In this document: positions 49,992 through 57,273 of the stretch, piece by piece | Numbering within the stretch: the first letter of the stretch is position 1 | Layout: every line of letters begins with the position of its first letter | DNA from: Pseudalkalibacillus sp045920555 | GTDB taxonomy: Bacteria; Bacillota; Bacilli; Bacillales; Fictibacillaceae | Assembly: GCF_045920555.1 (NCBI RefSeq) | Contig: NZ_CP174509.1 | Location: forward strand, 5,766,001-5,830,000 | DNA: 64,000 bases | Direction of reading: 5' to 3' | Translations under genes and position numbers: made by a program | Notes under the pieces: model-generated | What the model was told of the DNA's origin: nothing | Database searches by the model: none | Seen by the model: only the letters and a program-made list of their open reading frames with translations

Positions 49992-50621
49992 CTATTTTGT
50001 TCCGAACAGACGGTCTCCTGCATCTCCTAATCCTGGTACGATATATCCTTTTTTATTCAAATACTCATCCATAGCCCCAAGATATATATCGACATCTGGA
50101 TGAGCTTCTTGAACCATTTTCACTCCTTCAGGAGCTGCAATCAGACACATCAGCTTGATGTTTTGTGCACCGCGGTTTTTTAATGAAGTGATTGCGGCAA
50201 CAGCAGAACCACCTGTAGCAAGCATCGGATCGATTACAATGAGTTCACGTTCTTCTATATCGCTTGGAAGCTTTACATAATACTCGACTGGCTGCAACGT
50301 ATCAGGATCACGGTATAATCCGACGTGCCCTACTTTTGCTGCAGGAATCAATTTCAGAATTCCATCAACCATTCCTAACCCAGCACGAAGGATCGGAACC
50401 AGCCCAAGCTTTTTGCCTGCAATCGTATAAGCTTTCGCTTCAGAAACAGGTGTTTTCACAGTTACCTCTTGTAACGGGAGTTCTCTGGTGATTTCGAAGG
50501 CCATAAGTGCTGCGACTTCATCGACCAGCTCACGGAATTCTTTCGTTCCAGTCGATTCATCACGGATATAGGTGATCTTGTGTTGGATCAACGGGTGTTC
50601 AAGAACGTGTACTTTACTCAT
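49992..50621 (-). CDS. upp: uracil phosphoribosyltransferase
   Basis: Pyrimidine salvage enzyme converting uracil and PRPP to UMP in the cytosol, 209 residues. HPLIQHKITYIRDESTGTKEFRELVDEVAALMAFE at the start, the PRPP loop VIDPMLATGGSAVAAI and the C-terminal uracil-binding GLGDAGDRLFGTK are all present. AAGGAGAG precedes the ATG. Between glyA and the atp operon, as in B. subtilis. Confidence 0.97.
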   Translation of the reverse strand: MSKVHVLEHPLIQHKITYIRDESTGTKEFRELVDEVAALMAFEITRELPLQEVTVKTPVSEAKAYTIAGKKLGLVPILRAGLGMVDGILKLIPAAKVGHVGLYRDPDTLQPVEYYVKLPSDIEERELIVIDPMLATGGSAVAAITSLKNRGAQNIKLMCLIAAPEGVKMVQEAHPDVDIYLGAMDEYLNKKGYIVPGLGDAGDRLFGTK

Positions 50622-51256
50622 TCGTCATCTCTCCTTATTAGTTTATGTAAAATCAGAGTTGTCTCAATACTTGGTCGGCACAACTCTCGTAAAGGTTTTT
50701 TGCCTCTCGCAAATTGTACAGAAAAAAGGGTGCGAGTTCAACACGATTCATCAGGAAAATCATCCCTAAGACAAAAACAGTACCAATTGAGTAGAAATTC
50801 GGGATTTTCGCTCTAGATAAGCATTTGACTGGAGAACCCTTTGGAACGGTTTTTAATGAAGGCTCTTTTAGTAAAGATTGTTGTTTTACACTATTCCATT
50901 GTAATCGCGTAGAAATATACTCGCTTTCCGCGGGCGATCCGCAAGCCTCCTCGCTCGCTTGCACAGGATCTCAACACAAAAATGAAATCATTTTCGTGTC
51001 TGCGATGAGAATTCTTAGAAGCTTTCCTTATGCTGGCTTCGACGTTCACCATAAGACCACAGAATTAAGTTACATCCTTGTAGTTTTGCGCCGAGTAACC
51101 GCAGGCGCAGGATGTGGTGGTATTTAGTCGAAGTTCATTATTATACTCGAAGATCCTTAAATCGCTGCGGGGTCTCGCCTGACACGCTTTTCCCGCAGGA
51201 GTCTCGTATATTTTAGCGTTTACAGGTCTTCATCGAATCTATATCAAAGTGAATGA
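50622..51256. other. gene-free repeat-rich region upstream of upp
   Basis: No gene was seen. Just upstream of upp an inverted repeat AGAGTTGT (50655-50662)/ACAACTCT (50680-50687) could form a leader hairpin. GC-rich palindromic segments occupy 50925-50965 and 51145-51216. Between them, at 51072-51115, ACATCC and TGCGCC pair with GGCGCA and GGATGT to make another hairpin. The TnpB element abuts the right side. Confidence 0.5.
50925..51216. repeat. GC-rich Bacillaceae palindromic element, split copy
   Basis: CTTTCCGCGGGCGATCCGCA begins the left half at about 50929; the right half (about 51151-51216) contains CGCTGCGGGGTCTCGCCTG and TTTTCCCGCAGGAGTCTCG. The intact version at 56.3 kb joins these halves within about 90 bp, so roughly 190 bp of other sequence lies between them here. 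Confidence 0.6.
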
Positions 51257-51420
51257 CCCCTCCTTAACACCCTTTCGGGATGTTTGAAGAAGGGGCTTCC
51301 TGTTTCGCAGACCGTTGCGTAGAGGGGTTTCCCACTACGTCTTACATAATCTCCACAGGCGTAGATTATACTGTTCGGACACAACCTTGCCCTACAGTTC
51401 GTATGATTCAGTTTGTCACA
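51250..51420 (-). ncRNA. putative omega RNA (reRNA) and right end of the TnpB element
   Basis: Directly downstream of tnpB. On the minus strand the 3' part of tnpB and about 150 bp beyond it form the region where TnpB guide RNAs are encoded. It ends in a stem (51257-51295) whose arms are CCCCTCCTTAACA-like and TGTTTGAAGAAGGGG. The guide would be the sequence just beyond this stem, toward lower coordinates. Predicted from known IS605/IS1341 organisation, not from a covariance search. Confidence 0.5.
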
Positions 51421-52526
51421 AGTAATTCTTCTAATGCTTTTTGTAGGATGTTTAATGCTGCGTTTTGGTCTCTATCCAACACTGTTCCGCATTTTGTACA
51501 AATATGAGTACGAATAGAAAGTGACTTCTTTACACGATTCCCACAATAGGAACAGTCTTGAGAAGTGTATTTTGGTTCTACTTTTTTCAGTAGTCCTCCA
51601 TGCTTTTCGCATTTATACAAAAGCATGTTTCGGAACATTCCCCAACCTGCATCCGAAATGGATTTCGATAACTTTCTATTTCTGACCATGCCGCAGATAT
51701 TTAGATTTTCTACAGCGACAACAGAATAATCTTTTGACAGGTTGTAACTTAGCTTGTGAAGAAAATCTCTGCGCTGGTTTGCGACTTTCTCGTGTAAAGA
51801 ACGAACCTTTTGTACTTGTTTGATGTAGTTGAGAGAGCCTTTTTTCTTCTTAGAAAGAGTACGCTGTGCCTTCTTTAGTTGTTTCTCTTTCTTACGAAGA
51901 AATCTTGGGTTTTTAATCTCTAACCCATTAGAAAGGACCGCATACTTATTAAGTCCAACGTCAATTCCTATTGCACGATTCGTATCAATAGAAGGTGGTA
52001 ATGCTTGTCTTTCGACACAAAAAATCGCATACCATTTCTTTCCTTGACGTTTGATAATAAGTTGTTTAATTGTTCCTTCTAATGGTCTATGAAGCAAGAT
52101 ATCTATTTCACCTAGCTTTTTATTGTATAACTTACCATTATCAGAAAAGGACATAGCATAACGATGTATTCCATTTGGTTTGAAACCGAATTGAGGGAAA
52201 GTCATACTATTATAATCTTTATACTTTTTCTGTTTTGGATATTTTGCATCTTTACGAAAGAAGCTTTCAAACGCTTTTTGTAGACGCACAAAGACTTCCT
52301 GTAAAGGCTGGGAAGGTACTTCTTTTAGAAAAGGATATATCTTTTTATCTAGTGTTTGTTGGTTTTGCATATCATAACGACTGTAATTTTCTTTGTTTTG
52401 TTTATATATCCGTTCTTTATCTAAAAGAGCAGAATTATAGGTTTGACGACAATATTGTAACCAACGTTCTAGTATTTCTTTTTGTTTTTCTGTTGGATAG
52501 ACTTTATATTTTTGATTTAGCAACAT
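51408..52526 (-). CDS. tnpB: IS200/IS605-family RNA-guided endonuclease TnpB
   Basis: A 372-residue TnpB of the IS1341 (lone TnpB) type. Helix-turn-helix start MLLNQKYKVYPTEKQKEILERWLQYCRQTYNSAL. RuvC motifs: Asp in AIGIDVGLNKYAVLSNG, Glu in VVAVENLNICGM and Asp in GTVLDRDQNAALNIL. The zinc ribbon is CSYCGNRV...CTKCG. All three catalytic residues and four Cys are intact, so it may be active. ATG 52526 follows GGAGGTGGTGACA; an upstream in-frame start at 52604 would add 26 unconserved residues. No tnpA is present. Confidence 0.9.
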   Translation of the reverse strand: MLLNQKYKVYPTEKQKEILERWLQYCRQTYNSALLDKERIYKQNKENYSRYDMQNQQTLDKKIYPFLKEVPSQPLQEVFVRLQKAFESFFRKDAKYPKQKKYKDYNSMTFPQFGFKPNGIHRYAMSFSDNGKLYNKKLGEIDILLHRPLEGTIKQLIIKRQGKKWYAIFCVERQALPPSIDTNRAIGIDVGLNKYAVLSNGLEIKNPRFLRKKEKQLKKAQRTLSKKKKGSLNYIKQVQKVRSLHEKVANQRRDFLHKLSYNLSKDYSVVAVENLNICGMVRNRKLSKSISDAGWGMFRNMLLYKCEKHGGLLKKVEPKYTSQDCSYCGNRVKKSLSIRTHICTKCGTVLDRDQNAALNILQKALEELLVTN

Positions 52527-52764
52527 TGTCACCACCTCCAATGGTTTATGTGGATAATTATACCAAGAAGAGGCGATGGGAACAAGTGTTTTGGTTTGAA
52601 CCAACCGAAATTCATCCCCTCCCTATCCTTGGGCTACGCCCTTCACAGGCTTGAGGAAGGGGAATTCTTTCGGAATTTGTTAAATCGTAGTCAAGAGGCC
52701 GTTTATCCAACGGATTCCGGCTGAATTGGTAGGTTATGGTATGTTTTGAAAGGACAAGAAATGG

Positions 52765-52856
52765 ATTATCTACAAAATCAGGGGGAAACTTACAAAAAGT
52801 AAAATTTATCTACAAAAATGAGAAATTATCTATAAAAGCGATTTACCTAACCAAAA
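52765..52856. repeat. 20-bp-period array of TTATCTACAAAA units
   Basis: ATTATCTACAAAA at 52765, TTTATCTACAAAA at 52805 and ATTATCTATAAAA at 52825. A degenerate unit sharing TACAAAA lies in register at 52785 and another loose one near 52841. The spacing is 20 bp throughout. It fills most of the gap between the TnpB left end and the glyA terminator. Confidence 0.7.
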
Positions 52857-52859
52857 TCA

Positions 52860-52891
52860 AAATGATGGCGACCAGCAAGCAACTGGTCGCC
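52860..52891 (-). terminator. glyA terminator
   Basis: Perfect nine-base stem GGCGACCAG/CTGGTCGCC with a seven-base loop, 12 bp after the glyA stop; the T-tract on the minus strand is interrupted (ATCATTTTGATTTT). Confidence 0.7.
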
Positions 52892-52903
52892 TCACATTAT
52901 GCT

Positions 52904-54139
52904 TTATTCGTATAACGCGTATTTGGAAGAAAGTCGGCTTACACGTTCTTTAGTCGCTATTTTCGTTTCTTCATCTTCTGGATTGCTAAGTACAAGTGAA
53001 ATGATGGAAGCGATCTCTCTCATATCATCTGCTTCAAAGCCTCTCGACGTTACTGCCGCTGTTCCGATACGAAGACCGCTAGTTACAAACGGACTTTCAG
53101 GATCGAACGGAATTGTATTTTTGTTCGTTGTAATTCCGATATCATCAAGAGCCCTTTCTGCAACCTTCCCTGTCACGTTCATGTTACGGACATCGACGAG
53201 CAACAAGTGATTGTCCGTACCGTCGGAAACAAGTGATAGTCCTTCTTCTTTCAAAGCCTCACCTAATACCCGTGCATTATCAATAACCTTTTGAGAATAA
53301 GTCTTGAAGTCGTCATTCAATGCTTCACCTAAGGCAACTGCTTTTGCAGCAATTACATGCATGAGCGGCCCACCTTGGATTCCAGGGAAAATCGATTTAT
53401 CGATTTTCTTTGCGAATTCCTCTTTACATAAAATCATTCCACCTCGAGGTCCACGCAACGTTTTATGGGTCGTTGTCGTCACAAAGTGTGCATGTGGAAC
53501 AGGGTTCGGGTGATGACCTGTCGCGACAAGACCAGCGATATGCGCCATATCAACCATCAAGTATGCATCGACCTCATCTGCGATCTCTCTAAATCTTTTA
53601 AAGTCGATTTCACGCGGGTAAGCACTCGCACCTGCCACAATCAGTTTCGGCTTATGCTTTTTCGCCAACTCCAGTACCTTATCATACTGTATCGTATGCG
53701 TTTCTTCATCGACACCATACTCGACGAAATTATATTGGATACCACTGAAGTTTACTGGACTACCATGTGTCAGATGTCCACCATGAGATAGGTTCATCCC
53801 TAGTACTGTGTCACCTTGCTCTAAGATTGTGAAATAAACTGCCATGTTCGCTTGAGCACCAGAATGTGGCTGGACATTGACATGTTCAGCACCAAATAGC
53901 TGCATCGCGCGTTCTCGCGCCAGGTTCTCCACGACATCGACATGCTCACAACCACCGTAATAACGACGGCCAGGATAACCCTCTGCATATTTGTTAGTAA
54001 GAACAGATCCTTGAGCTTCCATTACTGCTTTGCTGACAAAGTTTTCAGATGCAATCAACTCGATTTTATTACGTTGCCGACCTAATTCATCTTGGATCGC
54101 ATCAAATACGACCGTATCTTGATTCTTAAGTTGATCCAT
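52904..54139 (-). CDS. glyA: serine hydroxymethyltransferase
   Basis: PLP enzyme interconverting serine and glycine with transfer of a one-carbon unit to tetrahydrofolate, 411 residues. PLP-binding Lys226 lies in VTTTTHKTLRGPRGG. SENFVSKAVMEAQGSVLTNKYAEGYPGRRYYGGCEHVDVVE near the start and DMAHIAGLVATG are conserved. Synteny with ywlG and upp matches B. subtilis. Confidence 0.97.
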   Translation of the reverse strand: MDQLKNQDTVVFDAIQDELGRQRNKIELIASENFVSKAVMEAQGSVLTNKYAEGYPGRRYYGGCEHVDVVENLARERAMQLFGAEHVNVQPHSGAQANMAVYFTILEQGDTVLGMNLSHGGHLTHGSPVNFSGIQYNFVEYGVDEETHTIQYDKVLELAKKHKPKLIVAGASAYPREIDFKRFREIADEVDAYLMVDMAHIAGLVATGHHPNPVPHAHFVTTTTHKTLRGPRGGMILCKEEFAKKIDKSIFPGIQGGPLMHVIAAKAVALGEALNDDFKTYSQKVIDNARVLGEALKEEGLSLVSDGTDNHLLLVDVRNMNVTGKVAERALDDIGITTNKNTIPFDPESPFVTSGLRIGTAAVTSRGFEADDMREIASIISLVLSNPEDEETKIATKERVSRLSSKYALYE

Positions 54140-54351
54140 AGTTTCACTCCTTTACTGACCTCTATACTTTTTTCAAAACAATGATTTCATTTTATCATTA
54201 TTACTATTGTCTCGTAACGATAAACGGTTTTTTTCTCTGAAATTTCATAGGATTGTAAAATGAAAGGGCTTACTTATGTTGTTTTGGGCTGGAAACCTGC
54301 CCAGTTTTTGAGGTAATTCCCTATAGAGATATTTCCTTCCCTCCTAAAATC

Positions 54352-54385
54352 AAAAAAGTTGACCACAGCAACCGCTGCAGTCAAC
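54352..54385 (-). terminator. ywlG terminator
   Basis: On the minus strand GTTGACTGCAGC and GCTGTGGTCAAC pair around a four-base loop, followed by TTTTTTG, a few bases after the ywlG stop. Confidence 0.85.
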
Positions 54386-54392
54386 CATAATA

Positions 54393-54965
54393 CTATTTAT
54401 ATGATATTTCTTCTTTTGCCGGATAGACTGCCCGCTCTCCGCCAATCAATTTAGGGCGGGTTCTGGCTAGTGTCACATGAGCATGCCCGATTGATTTTAC
54501 GGAAGATCTAACTGGAACTGCTACATGCTTTAGGTGCATTCCGATAAATGTGTCACCGATGTCAATCCCAGCGTCAGCTTTAATATGCTCGACGATAACA
54601 GGATTTTTCAAGTGATGATATGCATAGGTCGGCAACGCACCGCCCGCGGATCGGACTGGAACAACTGTCACAGGCTCATACCCTCGATCTAACGCTGTAT
54701 TACGTTCCATCACTAATGCTCGATTCAAATGTTCACAGCATTGGAAAGCAATATTCACATTGGTGCTTTTCTGAAACTCGATGATTCCTTCAAAAAGTTG
54801 ATGTGCAACATCCATCGTGCCTGAGGTTCCAATTGCTTCTCCAACCACTTCGCTCGTACTAGCCCCGACGACCAGTAAATGACTTGAAGAAAGTGGAATT
54901 GATTTATCAAGTTCATTCAGGGCTTCTACGACTTGGGGTTGAATCTGATACAGTGATTCGTCCAT
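54393..54965 (-). CDS. ywlG: YwlG family conserved protein (TIGR01440/UPF0340)
   Basis: A 190-residue conserved cytosolic protein of unknown function. LLVVGASTSEVVGEAIGTSGTMDVAHQLFEGI and NIAFQCCEHLNRALVMERNTA carry the family signature, followed by VPVRSAGGALPTYAYHHLKNPVIVEHIKADAGIDIGDTFIGMHLKHVAVPVR. It sits between rpiB and glyA as in B. subtilis, the only functional hint. Confidence 0.9.
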   Translation of the reverse strand: MDESLYQIQPQVVEALNELDKSIPLSSSHLLVVGASTSEVVGEAIGTSGTMDVAHQLFEGIIEFQKSTNVNIAFQCCEHLNRALVMERNTALDRGYEPVTVVPVRSAGGALPTYAYHHLKNPVIVEHIKADAGIDIGDTFIGMHLKHVAVPVRSSVKSIGHAHVTLARTRPKLIGGERAVYPAKEEISYK

Positions 54966-55005
54966 TCCAATCTTCCTTTCTTTTTCCCCTTTATGGTTAA
55001 AAACG

Positions 55006-55449
55006 TTAAGCCTTTGTTTCGACTTCCATCATTTTATTGATACGGCGTTCGTGGCGGCCACCTTCGAATCCTGTTTCAAGCCAAACTTTTGCGATTTCCT
55101 TTGCTAAGCCAGGTCCAATGATTCTTTCTCCCATTGCCAATACGTTCGAGTCATTATGAAGTCGCGTAACCTTCGCACTGAACAAATCATGGACAAGCGC
55201 ACAACGTACACCATCAACTTTATTGGCTGTAATCGACATTCCGATTCCCGTGCCACAGATCAAGATGCCTCTGTCGACTTCCCCTTTCGCCACCTTTTCG
55301 GCTACCGGTACTGCGTAATCCGGGTAATCGACCGAATCTTCACAATTGCATCCTACATCTTCGTATTGGATGTTCAATTCATCCATGACTTCCTTTATAT
55401 CATCCTTAATTTTGTAACCAGCATGGTCACTACCAATTGCTACTTTCAT
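55006..55449 (-). CDS. rpiB: ribose 5-phosphate isomerase B
   Basis: RpiB/LacAB family isomerase of the pentose phosphate pathway, 147 residues. MKVAIGSDHAGYKIKDDI opens the fold; YPDYAVPVAEKVAKGEVDRGILICGTGIGMSITANKVDGVRCALV contains the catalytic Cys (ICGTGIG), and RLHNDSNVLAMGERIIG follows. ATG 55449 with GGAGG upstream is chosen; longer readings add about 39 unconserved residues. B. subtilis ywlF equivalent. Confidence 0.93.
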   Translation of the reverse strand: MKVAIGSDHAGYKIKDDIKEVMDELNIQYEDVGCNCEDSVDYPDYAVPVAEKVAKGEVDRGILICGTGIGMSITANKVDGVRCALVHDLFSAKVTRLHNDSNVLAMGERIIGPGLAKEIAKVWLETGFEGGRHERRINKMMEVETKA

Positions 55450-55562
55450 GGTATTTGAATCCTCCAGTATAAGAATGTTTGTGTTCATTGTAAGGGGATG
55501 TCCAGCAGGTTTCAACTTCTGTGTTTCCCCTATCTTGTTTATCGCAGGTTTCCACTGCTTTT

Positions 55563-56156
55563 TCAACTATATTTTTCAGTCAATTTTTGTACAAGTTCGT
55601 CCAATTCCTTAAACGTTTGACAATAAGTTTCTTTCGGACCACCGAATGGATCGGATATATCCATGGCAGGTATGGATTGTTCCAGTTTTTCAGCTTCCTC
55701 GATCAATTCATTCATTTTAGCAGAAAGGGCTTGCTTCTCGGCTTTATCACCTTTGTCCAGATCATAGATTTCTACTCTCAGCTGTTCGATTTTGTCGTAT
55801 ATCTGCTCCAATTTGTCGAGTATTTCTTTATGATCGGAGACGTGTTCCTTTATCGTATGCACTTTTCCCAATATGGCAGGAAATTGAGAAATGATTGCAT
55901 ATTTATGTTGAGAGGTCATCGTCAGAATCAGGTCTGCCCATTCAACCAATTCTTCAGTAAGAGGCTGTGACTGATGATTACAAGGAATGCCTTCATCTTT
56001 TAAAACTTCGATTGATTGTGCACTTGCGGGGCTTCCGTAAGATGCATATATCCCAGCGGATTGAACGTCGATCTTCCCATTTGAGTAATGGCGTAACAGC
56101 GCTTCTGCCATCGGACTTCGACAGGTGTTTCCAGTACATACGAATAATATATTCAT
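55563..56156 (-). CDS. ywlE: protein-arginine-phosphatase YwlE with coiled-coil insertion
   Basis: Low-molecular-weight phosphatase fold, 197 residues. P-loop VCTGNTCRSPMAEAL has Cys7, Thr11 and Arg13; Thr11 is the residue that gives B. subtilis YwlE its specificity for phosphoarginine. The catalytic Asp is in SDPFGGPKETY (about 169-173). Between VHTIKEHV (about residue 106) and that Asp lies a Glu/Lys/Leu-rich segment of about 60 residues predicted to be a coiled coil; B. subtilis YwlE (150 residues) has only about a dozen there. ATG 56156 is seven bases from AGGAGG; an ATG two codons earlier is too close. Confidence 0.9.
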   Translation of the reverse strand: MNILFVCTGNTCRSPMAEALLRHYSNGKIDVQSAGIYASYGSPASAQSIEVLKDEGIPCNHQSQPLTEELVEWADLILTMTSQHKYAIISQFPAILGKVHTIKEHVSDHKEILDKLEQIYDKIEQLRVEIYDLDKGDKAEKQALSAKMNELIEEAEKLEQSIPAMDISDPFGGPKETYCQTFKELDELVQKLTEKYS

Positions 56157-56162
56157 TTCCAT

Positions 56163-56494
56163 GCCTCCTATTGCTAGCTTGGCAGTTCTTCACCACGTTT
56201 ATAACTAGTATTTATTTTATAGAATGCAGAAAGTCGATTCAATGTTTTGGGCACCGAGAAAGTAGAGATTTTTCAGATAGGCTTTGTAATTCTTCATATT
56301 GCGAAATTTACTCCCTTTCCGCGGGCGATCCGCAAGCCTCCTCGCTCATTCCTCGCTGCGGGGTCTCGCCTGGCTCGCTTTTCCCGTAGGAGTGTCGCGA
56401 ATTTCACTCAAAGAAAGTTCGCTTTTGAAAATCAACAACAGTTAACAGCGCCTTCACATAAAAAACGAGCCCTGGAAAGGAACTCGATCTTGGA
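56163..56494. repeat. intergenic region with a full GC-rich palindromic element (56310-56402)
   Basis: TTTCCGCGGGCGATCCGCAA starts near 56316. After CCTCCTCGCTCATTCCTCG comes CGCTGCGGGGTCTCGCCTGG, then CGCTTTTCCCGTAGGAGTGT. The two GC-rich halves can pair with each other. The type is widespread in intergenic DNA of Bacillaceae. Nothing coding was seen between ywlE and mntP. Confidence 0.6.
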
Positions 56495-57046
56495 TCAAAA
56501 AATTAATTTCAGCCCGAAGGACAACAGGATGCACCCTCCTAGGGCCTCGCTGTATGAACCGAACCATTTTTGGGTTTTCGTTCCGATCAGAAGCCCTATC
56601 CAGGTCAATCCCATACTGATTATGCCGAACAAAAGAATCGTAATGATCACTTTGGCTCCGAAAATACCGAGGCTGAGGCCGACCGAAAAACTGTCCAAGC
56701 TTACACTTAGTGAAAAAAGCCATATGCCAAATCCTTTAGGAGTAATAAAGGGCTCATCCGTTGAACGTAAAGATGAGAGGATCATCTGTACACCAAGAGC
56801 GACCAACAGCCCCCCACCGATCCAGGTTGCAAGGTTGCCGAAATGCAGGCTGAGCTGTTTGCCGATTGACATTCCCAAAAGAGGCATGATCATATGGAAA
56901 ATTCCGATCAAGAGGCCGATCTTATAGATCTGACGAAGCCGAAGTTGGATCATCCCCATCCCTAACCCCATCGAAAACGCATCCATACCTAAAGCTATTG
57001 CCATGATGATAAGTGTAATCAATTCACCAACGAGTTCAGTCGTCAC
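56495..57046 (-). CDS. mntP: manganese efflux pump MntP
   Basis: Six-helix Mn(II) exporter, 183 residues. ALGMDAFSMGLGMGM and SLDSFSVGLSLGIFG are the two repeated motifs with metal-binding Asp residues. GTG 57046 (VTTELVGELITLIIMAIALGMDAFS) is preceded by GGGGGAGGA, and a longer reading has no ribosome site. B. subtilis ywlD position. No yybP-ykoY riboswitch or MntR box was recognised in the 227 bp upstream. Confidence 0.9.
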   Translation of the reverse strand: MTTELVGELITLIIMAIALGMDAFSMGLGMGMIQLRLRQIYKIGLLIGIFHMIMPLLGMSIGKQLSLHFGNLATWIGGGLLVALGVQMILSSLRSTDEPFITPKGFGIWLFSLSVSLDSFSVGLSLGIFGAKVIITILLFGIISMGLTWIGLLIGTKTQKWFGSYSEALGGCILLSFGLKLIF

Positions 57047-57273
57047 AGTTGTCCTCCCCCTTTGCCCATACTTCAACGTATGCATGTCTACTTCGGATTA
57101 GACATTTCTTCCAATTAAAGGGGAAAATCGAGTTTTGACGAAGGAAATTTTTCATTTATAGTGAATGTATACGAGGGACAAATATTTTCACAGATTATGT
57201 TTTGATTTGTTGTTTGATGGAGATTGTTGTGTTGTAACCACTCTCCCAATAAATAAAGAGCGGAGGATGCATC

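Larger units (their letters stand above)
51250..52672 (-). mobile_element. IS1341-type element (TnpB only)
   Basis: Element of about 1.4 kb with subterminal hairpins at both ends: left end 52612-52662 (CCCCTCCCT pairing with GAGGAAGGGG, plus inner GGGCTACGCCC) and right end 51257-51295. No tyrosine TnpA lies inside, so movement would need one in trans. Exact ends are approximate because such elements make no target duplication. Confidence 0.7.

Noticed and set aside
50653..50964. 103-residue open frame upstream of upp
   Set aside because: Runs through the GC-rich repeat and the upp leader; composition is unlike neighbouring genes.
52549..52557. Exact DnaA box TGTGGATAA upstream of tnpB
   Set aside because: Single isolated box; expected by chance in a genome of this size, unlike the cluster at ywlC.
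57047..57273. Possible manganese riboswitch (yybP-ykoY) upstream of mntP
   Set aside because: I could not find the conserved loop elements or a terminator hairpin; nothing beyond an AT-rich gap shared with the divergent kinase gene.
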